Below are positions 41,827 to 49,712 of a stretch of DNA of 49,712 bases, piece after piece. Numbering within the stretch: position 1 is the first letter of the stretch; each line of letters starts with the position of its first letter. Under the pieces are notes generated by a model. That model searched no databases. It was given only the letters and a program-made list of their open reading frames with translations, and was not told the DNA's origin. The position numbers and the translations under genes were made by a program. Origin of the DNA: UBA9865 sp035647835 (lineage in GTDB: Bacteria; Bacillota; Dethiobacteria; Dethiobacterales; Dethiobacteraceae); contig DASRMS010000033.1 of the NCBI GenBank assembly GCA_035647835.1, positions 1 to 49,712 on the forward strand, given 5' to 3'.

Positions 41827-44682
41827 CTACTTTCCACAACATTTTTTATATTTCTTACCACTGCCGCAGGGACAGGGGTCATTACGTCCAACTTTTTTAG
41901 CACTAGCCGGGCCATGTACGGCTGTACCCTGGCTCGGCGGAGTTTCATTGGTAACGGCAACGGCTTGCCGCTGTGGCGGTTCCACTAACTGCACCTGGTA
42001 GAGCAGGGCAACAGACTCCTCTTGAATTTCTGCAATCATCTGGTCAAACATATTTTTGGCTTCATATTTGTATTCGACCAGGGGGTCACGCTGACCGTAG
42101 GCGCGTAAGCCAATCTCATGGCGCAGCATATCCATAGCATCAATGTGGATCATCCATTTGGCATCAACAGCGCGCAGGATAACAACACGTTCCAGCTCGC
42201 GCATCTTTTCAGCACCCAGCTTTGCTTCGCGCGCGGTGTAAGTAGCAACGGCTGCCTCCAGCAATAGTGCAAACAGTTCGTCACGGTCATTTTCAGCTAA
42301 AGCAGCCGCAGTCCAGCGTCGCGGCGGCAAAAAGAGTGCTTCCGCCCAAGCTAATAGTCCGCGCCCATCCCATTCTTCTGCAAAAACTCCCGCCGGTGCG
42401 TACTGGTCCATGGCGTTTGTCAGCAGTTCCGGCAGCCATTCTAAGACTGTCTCACGTAAGCTTTCACCCTCTAAAACACGCCGGCGTTGGCTGTAAATTA
42501 CTTCACGCTGTTCATTAATAACATTATCATATTCCAAAATATGCTTACGCGTTTCAAAGTTACGGTTTTCTACCTTCTTTTGCGCTGATTCCAGGGCACG
42601 GCTGATCAGGGGATGGTCAATCGGTGTATCCTCATCTAGTCCTAGCTTTTCCATCACCCCGAAAATGTTTTCACCGCCGAAGAGGCGCATTAAATCATCT
42701 TCCAAAGAAATGTAGAATTGGCTGGAGCCCGGGTCTCCCTGTCGTCCGGCCCGACCACGCAGCTGGTTATCAATGCGGCGAGATTCATGACGTTCTGTCC
42801 CCAGGATATGCAAGCCGCCAACCGCCAGCACCTGCTCGCGCTCCTGTTTGCTTTGTTCTTCGTAAGCTGCCAGCAGCTGCTGATAACGTTCCTTAGCTGC
42901 AGCTTTGTCACTTTCTTCAACCGCTGTTTGTTGTACATATTGTTCTAGCTCACAACCAAACTGCGCACGAAAATCATCGTTGGCCAATGCTTCGGGATTA
43001 CCACCCAGCAGGATATCAGTACCACGGCCAGCCATATTGGTGGCAATTGTTACAGCACCTAAACGGCCCGCTTGCGCAATAATTTTTGCTTCCTTTTCAT
43101 GGTATTTTGCATTAAGCACTTCGTGACGAACACCGCGTTTCTGCAGGAGACGGCTTAACGCTTCCGAGATCTCGATGGAAATAGTCCCCACCAGCAGCGG
43201 CTGCCCTGTTTGGTGTCTCGCTACAATCTCTTCTACCACCCACCGGAATTTACCATTAATAGTTTTGTAAATAACATCAGGTAAATCATGGCGGATCATC
43301 GGCTGATTGGTAGGGGTCACCACGACATCCATCCCGTAAATGCTCTGGAATTCGGTTTCCTCTGTCGCCGCAGTACCCGTCATCCCTGCTAACTTCTTAT
43401 ACATGCGGAAGTAATTTTGGAAGGTAATAGACGCCAAGGTCATGCTTTCTTTAGCTACCTTCACCCGCTCTTTGGCCTCAATCGCCTGGTGCAAGCCTTC
43501 ACTGTAGCGACGACCATACATTAAGCGCCCCGTAAACTCATCCACGATAATAATCTGCCCGTCTTTGACCACATAATCACGGTCACGTTTCATTAAATAA
43601 TGGGCGCGCAAAGCGTTTTCAACTTTCTTTTTCAGAAAGTTTTTATCCTCAATTTCCTGGCTGTCTGAATCTTCTTGTTCTGCCTCCAGCTCGTCAAAAC
43701 TAAGGTATTCTTCACCGTACAGTCCCTTCACACCCAGTAAGGCTTCTATTTGATACTCGCCTTCCTCGGTCAAAAGGGCTGATTTAGCTTTCTCATCAAT
43801 AGTGTAATGCGACTCCGCTTTTAAACGGCGCACCGCTTGCTCAACGCGCTCATAATCCTGATGCTGCTGTTCATCAGTCTTCATTTGTCCAGAGATAATT
43901 AATGGTGTTCTCGCTTCATCAATTAAAATACTATCGACCTCATCGACAATGGCATATGACATGGGACGCTGGACCAAGTCTTCCTGATAGCGCACCATAT
44001 TGTCACGCAGATAATCAAAACCAAACTCATTATTTGTCCCGTAGGTGATATCGGCATGGTAAGCATCACGCCGCTCTAGAGGCGATAAACCATGGACAAT
44101 TAAACCTACTGAAAGCCCTAAAAATTCATAGAGTGGACCCATCCATTCCTTATCCCGTGATGCCAGATAGTCATTAACGGTTACAATGTGTACGCCATGA
44201 CCAGCTAAAGCATTTAAATAGGCAGGTAAAGTCGCGACTAAGGTCTTGCCTTCACCTGTTTTCATTTCCGCAATGCGCCCTTGATGCAAGATAATACCAC
44301 CTAAAAGCTGCACATCAAAATGGCTCATGTGCAGCACTCGCCAGCTTGCTTCGCGCACTACCGCAAAAGCTTCTGGCAGGAGCTCCCACAAGGCAGCCTG
44401 TTCGCTTTGAAACAACTGCTGCTCGGCTTCAGCCAGCTCACGCCGCGCAAAGCTATCTGGATTTTCTGGGAGATGAGACTTAATTTCATTTACAGTACGC
44501 TGTGCTTCCAACACCGTTTGCTGAAAACGCTTTCTAAATTCATCAGTTTTGTTACGTAAAGCCTCATCAGATAAGGCCTGTGTTTGTTCCTTAAAACGAT
44601 TTATGTTTTCCACAACTGGCTTGACTTTTTTAATTTCACGTTGGTTCACATCACCAATCAGTCTCGCTAAGAGTCCTCGCAT
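41827..44682 (-). CDS. secA: Protein translocase ATPase SecA
   Basis: Motor of the Sec export pathway. The 951-residue product has Walker A MKTGEGKTLVATLPAYLNAL (about 100-120), DEVDSILIDEARTPLIISG, GRLMYGRRYSEGLHQAIEAKE, TFQNYFRMYKKLAGMTGTA, IATNMAGRGTDILLGGNP, GTERHESRRIDNQLRGRAGRQGDPGSSQFY and a C-terminal SEC-C zinc motif CPCGSGKKYKKCCGK. It has a longer than minimal insert around 330-360 (EAEQEDSDSQEIEDKNFLKKK). Start: ATG at 44682 with GGAGG 7 bases upstream. First of secA-prfB-yitT. Confidence 0.97.
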   Translation of the reverse strand: MRGLLARLIGDVNQREIKKVKPVVENINRFKEQTQALSDEALRNKTDEFRKRFQQTVLEAQRTVNEIKSHLPENPDSFARRELAEAEQQLFQSEQAALWELLPEAFAVVREASWRVLHMSHFDVQLLGGIILHQGRIAEMKTGEGKTLVATLPAYLNALAGHGVHIVTVNDYLASRDKEWMGPLYEFLGLSVGLIVHGLSPLERRDAYHADITYGTNNEFGFDYLRDNMVRYQEDLVQRPMSYAIVDEVDSILIDEARTPLIISGQMKTDEQQHQDYERVEQAVRRLKAESHYTIDEKAKSALLTEEGEYQIEALLGVKGLYGEEYLSFDELEAEQEDSDSQEIEDKNFLKKKVENALRAHYLMKRDRDYVVKDGQIIIVDEFTGRLMYGRRYSEGLHQAIEAKERVKVAKESMTLASITFQNYFRMYKKLAGMTGTAATEETEFQSIYGMDVVVTPTNQPMIRHDLPDVIYKTINGKFRWVVEEIVARHQTGQPLLVGTISIEISEALSRLLQKRGVRHEVLNAKYHEKEAKIIAQAGRLGAVTIATNMAGRGTDILLGGNPEALANDDFRAQFGCELEQYVQQTAVEESDKAAAKERYQQLLAAYEEQSKQEREQVLAVGGLHILGTERHESRRIDNQLRGRAGRQGDPGSSQFYISLEDDLMRLFGGENIFGVMEKLGLDEDTPIDHPLISRALESAQKKVENRNFETRKHILEYDNVINEQREVIYSQRRRVLEGESLRETVLEWLPELLTNAMDQYAPAGVFAEEWDGRGLLAWAEALFLPPRRWTAAALAENDRDELFALLLEAAVATYTAREAKLGAEKMRELERVVILRAVDAKWMIHIDAMDMLRHEIGLRAYGQRDPLVEYKYEAKNMFDQMIAEIQEESVALLYQVQLVEPPQRQAVAVTNETPPSQGTAVHGPASAKKVGRNDPCPCGSGKKYKKCCGK

Positions 44683-44712
44683 GTAAATTCCTCCTTTTAC
44701 ACCAAGCAAATA

Positions 44713-44734
44713 AAAGGAACCCTACGGTTCCTTT
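44713..44734 (-). terminator. Terminator between DUF5317 gene and secA
   Basis: A 9-bp stem (AAAGGAACC / GGTTCCTTT) with a CTAC loop, followed on the minus strand by TTATTTG. It lies only about 30 bases before the secA start, so it could also act in a secA leader. Confidence 0.65.
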
Positions 44735-44791
44735 CAGAAGCCAAACTTATTTTACCATTAATTCAAGCCAAGTACAAGAATAGCGCCCCTG

Positions 44792-45307
44792 TCAGGCTGG
44801 GGTTAACATTTTGCGTTGGATAAAGTAGAAGATGCCGGCCACAATAAAAATGTCACCCATGCTAATCACCTCCGCGACGGGGAAGTAGGGAGGGCGGAGA
44901 GGAATAATATCTGCCAAAAAGAAGAGCCGCGTTGTTGCTGTCAGTAAATTATGCGTGCCAGCAGGGTCTCCTTGCAGATTGGCAAAAGACATGGCCACGG
45001 CGGAAACTGGCATCGTACCGCCATTGATGGCAATAACTAAAAAGTTTAAGCAGCTGCCAGCCGTAAATAGTTTTAAGCCAGGCAGCTGTAAGTTTTGCAG
45101 CAGGGCATAAAAAAGCAGCAGATAAGCCACAATCTGTAACCAGGCCATATCAATGGCCCGTACTGCTAAGACCCTTACCAGGAGGCGTAACAAGAGGGCT
45201 AAAATTACCCACGGTAACCCTTTGAGCCCCAAGTCGTGGAGTCTTTCCAGCTTGCCGCCCCGGAGTTTAGCCATGATTACTGCCAGAACTACCCCTACTG
45301 CAATCAT
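44792..45307 (-). CDS. DUF5317 family membrane protein
   Basis: A 171-residue protein with about five TM helices. It has features I associate with this clostridial family: a basic first loop (AKLRGGKLERLHDLGLKG), INGGTMPVSAVAM in the middle, LADIIPL, and a C-terminal MGDIFIVAGIFYFIQ. Its function is unknown. Its ATG overlaps the HD-GYP stop (ATGA), so the two are translated together and perhaps act together. Confidence 0.82.
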   Translation of the reverse strand: MIAVGVVLAVIMAKLRGGKLERLHDLGLKGLPWVILALLLRLLVRVLAVRAIDMAWLQIVAYLLLFYALLQNLQLPGLKLFTAGSCLNFLVIAINGGTMPVSAVAMSFANLQGDPAGTHNLLTATTRLFFLADIIPLRPPYFPVAEVISMGDIFIVAGIFYFIQRKMLTPA

Positions 45308-46557
45308 TCAATTTCTCCCTTACGCCGCAGTACTTTGAGAAAGGCTTTGACAATCTCTTCACTAAACTGACTATTGCTGCAGCGCTGCAATTCCGCCACG
45401 GCCTCAGCCTTGGTCAGTGGTGCCCTGTAGATGCGCTCGGAAGTCATGGCGTCATAAGCATCGGCTACGCCTATCATTTTAGCACCCAAAGATATTTCTT
45501 TTTCTGTTAACCCATCGGGATAACCACTTCCATCGACCCGCTCATGGTGATGGCGTACAATATCAGCATGTTCACCGATAAACTTAATATTACTGATAAT
45601 TTCAGCGCCCACAGCTGAGTGTTCCATTACTAAATGATATTCTTCGTCGGAGAGACGACTTGGTTTATTGAGAATATGTTCAGGAACACCAATTTTTCCT
45701 ATGTCATGCATTAAAGCAATATATTCAATTTGCTCTAAATAATCTTCCGGCAAATGTAATTCTTCGCCAATCCACACTGTATATTTAGCCACTCGTTCAG
45801 AATGTCCACGCGTATAATGGTCCTTGGCATCAATCGCTTTAGTCAGTGCTTTAATCGTACTCATGTATTGATTACGCATATCCATATACATGATAAAAGT
45901 ATGTCGTGCTACCATTAACGGGACAATTAGCAGCAAAACACCCGGTATTGCCATACTATTAAAGACAACGGCGATTAGTACACCGAGCGGGCAGTTAGAT
46001 AAATAATTAGGTACCGACCATTTAAAGCTAGTCAACCAAACGCCCATAAAGGAAACCTTTTGCGAAAAAGTCACAGCAAGCATGACCAAGGTAGTATTAA
46101 TAAAAAAGAAGACAAAGGTACTTACGAGAATGGGGACAATATCATGGGACAAATTTAAACGTCCATTGATGCCGCCGGTTAGTATAAAGGCATGTCCTGC
46201 CAAGCCAGTGGCCAAGGCCATCTGGGAAGCATTAAAAAGCATTTTATACCAAGATTCACGAAAACTTTTCAAGCTCCGGATGTTTAAAACCGTGCTTAAG
46301 CCCGCCCAGGCTGCTGCCGTTGGTCCAAATAGCATAATTAAAGCCAAGTCGACAGCAAAGTTTACGGAAACAGCACTGTTGCCGCGCGGTAAAGGAACAT
46401 CTAACTGATCAAGCATAATATGTAAGATTACAAAAAAGAAAAAAGAGACTGAAAACATCTGTCTTGTTGGCAAATGGAAGAATAAAAAAGTAATTGCTGC
46501 AATCGATACTACGGAAATATAAATTTTACTGGCTAAAGGTTCTTTGCTAAAAGACAA
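45304..46557 (-). CDS. Membrane HD-GYP domain protein (putative c-di-GMP phosphodiesterase)
   Basis: A 417-residue protein with several TM helices in the first 220 residues (a membrane sensor of the kind found on HD-GYP proteins). The HD-GYP domain follows from about 235: TRGHSERVAKY, LMHDIGKIGVPEHILNKPSRLSDEEY, HSAVGAEII, VRHHHERVDGSGYPDGL and ADAYDAMTSERIYR. The metal ligands and the GYP motif are intact, so phosphodiesterase activity on a cyclic dinucleotide is likely; the signal is unknown. Start: TTG at 46557 with GGGAGG 7 bases upstream. A structured leader precedes it. Confidence 0.88.
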   Translation of the reverse strand: MSFSKEPLASKIYISVVSIAAITFLFFHLPTRQMFSVSFFFFVILHIMLDQLDVPLPRGNSAVSVNFAVDLALIMLFGPTAAAWAGLSTVLNIRSLKSFRESWYKMLFNASQMALATGLAGHAFILTGGINGRLNLSHDIVPILVSTFVFFFINTTLVMLAVTFSQKVSFMGVWLTSFKWSVPNYLSNCPLGVLIAVVFNSMAIPGVLLLIVPLMVARHTFIMYMDMRNQYMSTIKALTKAIDAKDHYTRGHSERVAKYTVWIGEELHLPEDYLEQIEYIALMHDIGKIGVPEHILNKPSRLSDEEYHLVMEHSAVGAEIISNIKFIGEHADIVRHHHERVDGSGYPDGLTEKEISLGAKMIGVADAYDAMTSERIYRAPLTKAEAVAELQRCSNSQFSEEIVKAFLKVLRRKGEIE

Positions 46558-46576
46558 GATGATTCCTCCCGAATTT

Positions 46577-46776
46577 AAAAAAAAGGACCGACCGTTTAAA
46601 TTAAATCCACTTGTAAGCTGCACCACCAGCAAGTACGAGTGCTGCCAAAGCAGCAACTGCGCGTAAAATCTTTGCCATTAGTTGATTGTCCCCCTTCACG
46701 GTTATCTCTGTCGTGGTCCGCTAGTTAACGACAGGCAAACCGCTTCGCTCGGGGAAAAGAATGTCGGTCCTTTTTT
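46577..46776 (-). other. Structured leader or element upstream of the HD-GYP gene
   Basis: On the minus strand the RNA begins AAAAAAGGACCGAC (46776-46763) and ends with the exact complement GTCGGTCCTTTTTT (46592-46579), inside a run of T's just before the HD-GYP ribosome site. Between them is a nested stem: CCCC/GGGG (46754-46751 with 46694-46691), CGGTT/AACCG (46742-46738 with 46703-46699) and CTGTCGT/ACGACAG (46734-46728 with 46714-46708) around a 13-nt loop. A 25-codon ORF fills the rest. It looks like an attenuator or a cis-regulatory RNA closed by a long-range terminator. A small inverted-repeat element is the alternative. I match it to no known riboswitch class. Confidence 0.5.
46601..46678 (-). 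CDS. 25-residue hydrophobic peptide
   Basis: A short frame, MAKILRAVAALAALVLAGGA then AYKWI. It has one basic N-terminal turn and one membrane helix. GGGGG lies about 11 bases before the ATG at 46678, a little far. It lies wholly inside the structured leader before the HD-GYP gene and could be a leader peptide or a small membrane partner of the HD-GYP sensor. I know no family for it. Confidence 0.45.
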   Translation of the reverse strand: MAKILRAVAALAALVLAGGAAYKWI

Positions 46777-46798
46777 AAAACTGATGATTTAAATATGA

Positions 46799-47449
46799 TT
46801 AAAGCTCAAGAGGAACACGCCTATTAATCGCCGCCAGGGTTGCACGCACGACGGCATCTTTATCATCATGACGAATCAAGGCGCTGCCGACAAGAGTTTC
46901 TTCACTTATGTCATGCAGCAAGGTCAGCGTCGTAGCAATAATCGTCTGGCTGCCCAGGGAAAACTGCGCCACATCTTCAAAAATCAGGGTAGCACCAGGA
47001 GCTAAGAACTGCTTGATTGCTTCTGTCGTGGCTTGCGCAAAAAGTCGTATACCATTACGGCGTGTATTGACACCACTACTGCGACCTTGGCAGGTACGCT
47101 TGTCCGCAGCCAGCTCCACTACTGCTTCCAATTGGCTGCCCTGCAAAGAGTAGGAAATACCTGTGAAATTAAGCCGCTTTTCATGGGCCAATTTTTGTCC
47201 TTGATTAAGCTGTACAATAGAAACCTTTTTGTGATCCAGGTCGATGCCATACTCGACTTGCAATAATGTCTCGATATCGCGCACAATTTGCTTGGCATTA
47301 CGCCCAGCTTCGGCCAACACATGTACCTCGACAATTTCGCTTTGCTCCCCTAGCACAATATTAACTGATAAAACGTCACGAATGCGTTTGATCAAGCTTT
47401 CACATTCTATTAGCCTGATTTCTTTTACTTCTTTAGCTGTATCAGCCAC
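46799..47449 (-). CDS. Conserved hypothetical protein
   Basis: A 216-residue soluble protein. The N-terminal part reads RIRDVLSVNIVLGEQSEIVEVHVLAEAGRNAKQIVRDIETLLQVEYGIDLDHKKVSIVQL (about 21-80), a pattern I recall from uncharacterised clostridial proteins. A second domain follows from about 90 (FTGISYSLQGSQLEAVVEL; FLAPGATLIFEDVAQFSLGSQTIIATTLTLLHDISEETLVGSALIRHDDKDAVVRATLAAINRRV). There is no TM, signal or clear catalytic motif. Start: GTG at 47449 near GGGGG. The 280-bp region upstream (47450-47732) has no gene I support. Confidence 0.75.
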   Translation of the reverse strand: MADTAKEVKEIRLIECESLIKRIRDVLSVNIVLGEQSEIVEVHVLAEAGRNAKQIVRDIETLLQVEYGIDLDHKKVSIVQLNQGQKLAHEKRLNFTGISYSLQGSQLEAVVELAADKRTCQGRSSGVNTRRNGIRLFAQATTEAIKQFLAPGATLIFEDVAQFSLGSQTIIATTLTLLHDISEETLVGSALIRHDDKDAVVRATLAAINRRVPLEL

Positions 47450-47732
47450 GAGCCCCCATCCCTTCTACCCGTAGTTCTGCGCCAACCAGTGGGATGTCAT
47501 TTTTTCAATCCCCTTAGTCTTGTTTCTATTTTCGACCAAGTCTGTCTAAATCCTGCCTCTTTAGGAAAAAACCTCTTAATTTTGACAAGAAAAGCAAGCT
47601 CCCGAGATAATGTCAACTGTGACAACAGATAACTCCTCGTCGGGCCAAGCAGGGTACATTATTTCAGCTGCTTTAGCGTGCGCTTTTCAGTCGGCCTTAG
47701 CTGCTTCCCTCACTGAGTAGTCAGGATAAGTG

Positions 47733-48839
47733 CTAGTCTCGGCGAGTAAGCTCCTCTACCAAAACCTGTACGCCGCCTGTAACTAAAGAGTGACCACCTA
47801 AAACCACCGGAATACTGCACTGCTGAGCGGCCCGGGTAAATTCACGCACAAAGGGATCCTGTACTTTTTCAAACAGTCCCAGATCTGAATAAAAACGGTC
47901 AGCGTCTGCAGGCTCTTTACCATGATGTGCAAATAAGACCCGATCATCGATTAAAGCGGCAGAGACAGTCTGCGCAAGGTAAGTAAAAAAGCGTTCAGGT
48001 CCAATCTTCTCCAGCCAGAAACCTAGCAGCGACACCACTTCATTGCGCTCCAGCCGTCCCAGTGCTTTCATGCCCCGTTCTTCTGAAAAAACGCGTAATC
48101 TAACCTTGAGATTTTTATTCAGACGCTCCATGGCTGGGGCCCCAATCCGGCCAATCATGGCTACATCGGCATATTGCCCCTCTAAAACTTTTTTTACTTG
48201 CTGCAATTTTTCCGTAGGCAGCGATAACTGCTTTAAAGTCTGGCGTAAGTTCTCTCCTCCGAAGGGTGACGCAGCCAGTACCAGCAAGTCGGTAGGTGTA
48301 TCAATGTCGAATTGTGAACCTAAAGTTATCGGCAGCAGCACTTGTGTAAATTTAGCATCATAACGCAGCAGTAAGGCTAAAGCATTATCTGTAGCCGCCG
48401 CCGGAAAATGCTGCAGGATGTTCGCAGGGTTAAAGGCAATAATGTCAGCAGACTGCACATTATTAGTGACAAAACATTGTTCTTTAGCCAAAACCTGCTG
48501 GCATAACCATCGCAGTTCCGCCACACTGATTAATGGCACAGCGGCGCCCCCCATACAGAGCACAGTGCGTACGCGGTAACGTTCAATTAAATTGATTAAT
48601 TGCCGGCCAAACTGAAATTGCGACGGGGGGATATTGTTAACTTCCACGATTACTTTTGGCAGAGAGGCATAGGCTTTAAATTCAGGATGATTAGTGGCCA
48701 GAATAATGCGCTTTACCTCTGGGACTGCGACAAGCTTGTTTAAATTATCCCGCAGCGCCGCATGGCGTACTGTCAACAGCATCTCCTCGACCGGGCTTTT
48801 TGCTTCGTTACCTTCAAAAATTATGACATCTAACATCAT
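47733..48839 (-). CDS. Uncharacterised protein with nucleotidyltransferase-like N-terminal half
   Basis: A 368-residue soluble protein I do not recognise by name. The first half runs VKRIILATNHPEF ... VRTVLCMGGAAVPLIS ... VTNNVQSADIIAFNPA ... LGSQFDIDTPTDLLVLA. This resembles GT-A / MobA-like nucleotidyltransferases, where FDIDTPxDL closes the core, but the usual N-terminal G.G.R..... signature is not seen, so this is weak. The second half (about 205-368) has MIGRIGAPAMERL, RVFSEERGMKALGR, FFTYLAQTVSAALIDDRVLFAHHG and VVLGGHSLVTGGVQVLVEELTRR. The Gly-rich end suggests a phosphate or sugar site. Start: ATG at 48839 with GAGGG 8 bases upstream. Confidence 0.65.
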   Translation of the reverse strand: MMLDVIIFEGNEAKSPVEEMLLTVRHAALRDNLNKLVAVPEVKRIILATNHPEFKAYASLPKVIVEVNNIPPSQFQFGRQLINLIERYRVRTVLCMGGAAVPLISVAELRWLCQQVLAKEQCFVTNNVQSADIIAFNPANILQHFPAAATDNALALLLRYDAKFTQVLLPITLGSQFDIDTPTDLLVLAASPFGGENLRQTLKQLSLPTEKLQQVKKVLEGQYADVAMIGRIGAPAMERLNKNLKVRLRVFSEERGMKALGRLERNEVVSLLGFWLEKIGPERFFTYLAQTVSAALIDDRVLFAHHGKEPADADRFYSDLGLFEKVQDPFVREFTRAAQQCSIPVVLGGHSLVTGGVQVLVEELTRRD

Positions 48840-48882
48840 GACACCAACCCTCTATCTTTTTTAAGAACTATCGGCTAAGATT

Positions 48883-48918
48883 ACTGAAAAAAGCCGGCGG
48901 CTGCCGACTTTTTTCAGT
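48883..48918. terminator. hpf terminator (bidirectional)
   Basis: An 11-bp stem ACTGAAAAAAG / CTTTTTTCAGT with an inner CGGC/GCCG pair, carrying A6 and T6 tracts. It lies between hpf and the next gene. Confidence 0.85.
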
Positions 48919-48984
48919 GGATAAACAAAATTATCATACTGTAGAATTACGCAGGTCGTTAGCTGGGGCGGAGAGCAAACGTAT

Positions 48985-49518
48985 TTATTTTAAGGCTGGT
49001 TCAATCAAGCCATATTTTCCGTCATGTCGACGGTAAACAACGTTTATCTCATGGTTGTTTTCAGCATTTACAAAAACGAAAAAATCGTGCCCCAGTAGAT
49101 TCATCTGTAGAATCGCTTCTTCTACAGGCATGGGTTTCACAACAAAGCGCTTATTTTTAACCACAAATAAGTCTTTTTCTTCCTCGATGGCGGGTAGCTC
49201 ATTCATAGCTTTAAGGCTGCCGGTTTGACGAGACTTACGGTTAATTCTGGTTTTATACTTGGCAATCTGCCGCTCAAGTTTATCGACCACCTGATCTATT
49301 GAAGCATACATATCATTAGTTTTTTCTTCCGCCCGCAGAATCATGCCGTTAATCAAGACTGTTACTTCTACCTTATGGATACCACGCTCTACAGAGAGCG
49401 TAACTTGAGCCTCGGTATCATAAGCAAAGTATTTGTCAATCTTACTGACTTTCTTTTCAGCATAATCCTTTAGTGCTTCTGTAACCTCGATGTTTTTGCC
49501 ACGCACGATCAGTTTCAT
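48985..49518 (-). CDS. hpf: Ribosome hibernation promoting factor, long form
   Basis: Dimerises 70S ribosomes into inactive 100S particles. The 177-residue product has the S30AE domain (MKLIVRGKNIEVTEALKDYAEKKVSKIDKYF ... DMYASIDQVVDKLERQIAKYKTRI, about 1-95), a linker, and the C-terminal dimerisation domain (VKNKRFVVKPMPVEEAILQMNLLGHDFFVFVNAENNHEINVVYRRHDGKYGLIEP, about 120-175). This is the long form typical of Bacillota. Start: ATG at 49518, overlapping the stop of a short upstream frame (TAATG). Confidence 0.96.
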   Translation of the reverse strand: MKLIVRGKNIEVTEALKDYAEKKVSKIDKYFAYDTEAQVTLSVERGIHKVEVTVLINGMILRAEEKTNDMYASIDQVVDKLERQIAKYKTRINRKSRQTGSLKAMNELPAIEEEKDLFVVKNKRFVVKPMPVEEAILQMNLLGHDFFVFVNAENNHEINVVYRRHDGKYGLIEPALK

Positions 49519-49610
49519 TAATCATCAGCTCCTTCTTGCTTTATTAATAATACTTCGTGCTTTCTTCGATCCAGGGTCTCCTTTATCTTTATCTTACTCT
49601 GGGGACTCAT
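49518..49610 (-). CDS. 30-residue ORF coupled to hpf
   Basis: The frame encodes MSPQSKIKIKETLDRRKHEV then LLIKQEGADD, a charged helical peptide. AGGAGG lies 10 bases before the ATG, a better site than many here, and its TAA overlaps the hpf ATG as TAATG. It may be a real small protein or a leader that sets hpf translation. I know no family for it. Confidence 0.4.
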   Translation of the reverse strand: MSPQSKIKIKETLDRRKHEVLLIKQEGADD

Positions 49611-49712
49611 CTGAAAAAGTCCTCCTAAACATATATATATTTCCTTTTCGACCGTTAATAATCCTGCTCAGGATAAATTAACAAAATATAATATCTCTTA
49701 TGATTGTCATAA

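Noticed and set aside
46681..46776. c-di-GMP-I riboswitch suggested by CAGGCAAACC
   Set aside because: That match lies on the strand opposite the genes, and the second half (GACGCAAAGCC, GGCCUAA) is absent.

Overview
The window looks like a chromosome segment from an anaerobic, low-to-mid GC Gram-positive bacterium of the Clostridia type (Bacillota). The evidence is the chain of housekeeping genes: gap-pgk-tpiA-gpmI-eno-secG ... rnr ... smpB-ssrA, rapZ-yvcK-whiA, uvrB-uvrA-uvrC, ftsE-ftsX-envC-ctpA and hpf-secA-prfB. Other signs are WhiA, long-form HPF, the RF2 frameshift, a membrane pyrophosphatase, selenocysteine use and a c-type cytochrome. No genus is claimed. All genes but one (a LysR regulator) read on the minus strand, so transcription runs from high to low coordinates.

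Layout from right to left. (a) 49.6-46.8 kb: hpf with a coupled 30-codon ORF upstream, then two conserved but uncharacterised proteins. (b) 46.8-44.8 kb: a structured leader holding a 25-codon membrane peptide ORF, a membrane HD-GYP protein and a DUF5317 protein. (c) 44.7-39.8 kb: secA, prfB (with a +1 frameshift) and yitT. (d) 39.5-34.6 kb: ftsE, ftsX, an EnvC-like M23 peptidase, a CtpA-like protease and a small coiled-coil protein; this is a division and cell-wall set. (e) 34.4-27.7 kb: uvrB, uvrA, uvrC. (f) 27.6-21.5 kb: an accessory stretch with a 4-TM holin-like protein, an FMN alpha-hydroxyacid dehydrogenase with a Crp/Fnr regulator, and two tandem paralogous GPH-type transporters. (g) 21.4-17.7 kb: PHP, rapZ, yvcK, whiA. 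(h) 17.5-16.1 kb: rpoN. (i) 15.8-9.6 kb: the lower-glycolysis operon plus secG. (j) 9.5-5.2 kb: hppA and rnr. (k) 4.9-1.2 kb: an accessory redox block. (l) 1.0-0.1 kb: smpB and ssrA.

The most unusual part is the block at 1218-4896, between rnr and smpB, two genes that are normally close neighbours. It holds a TusA-like protein, a LysR regulator with a clean operator-like dyad, a YeeE/YedE transporter, a 57-residue TatA, and a Tat-type diheme cytochrome with an in-frame TGA. That TGA is followed by a SECIS-like hairpin whose loop reads AGGUCU, so the last gene is read as a selenoprotein of the C_GCAxxG_C_C / split-Soret type. Together they suggest a module that imports and relays reduced sulfur or selenium and makes an exported redox selenoprotein. 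A 60-bp tandem repeat at the rnr edge and a perfect 24-bp palindrome at the smpB edge mark the two borders.

Other points of interest are the structured leader before the HD-GYP gene, the GAPDH that lacks the usual NAD-selective Asp, the shared promoter and long leaders of the two transporter paralogues, and three phased Spo0A-box-like repeats before tatA.
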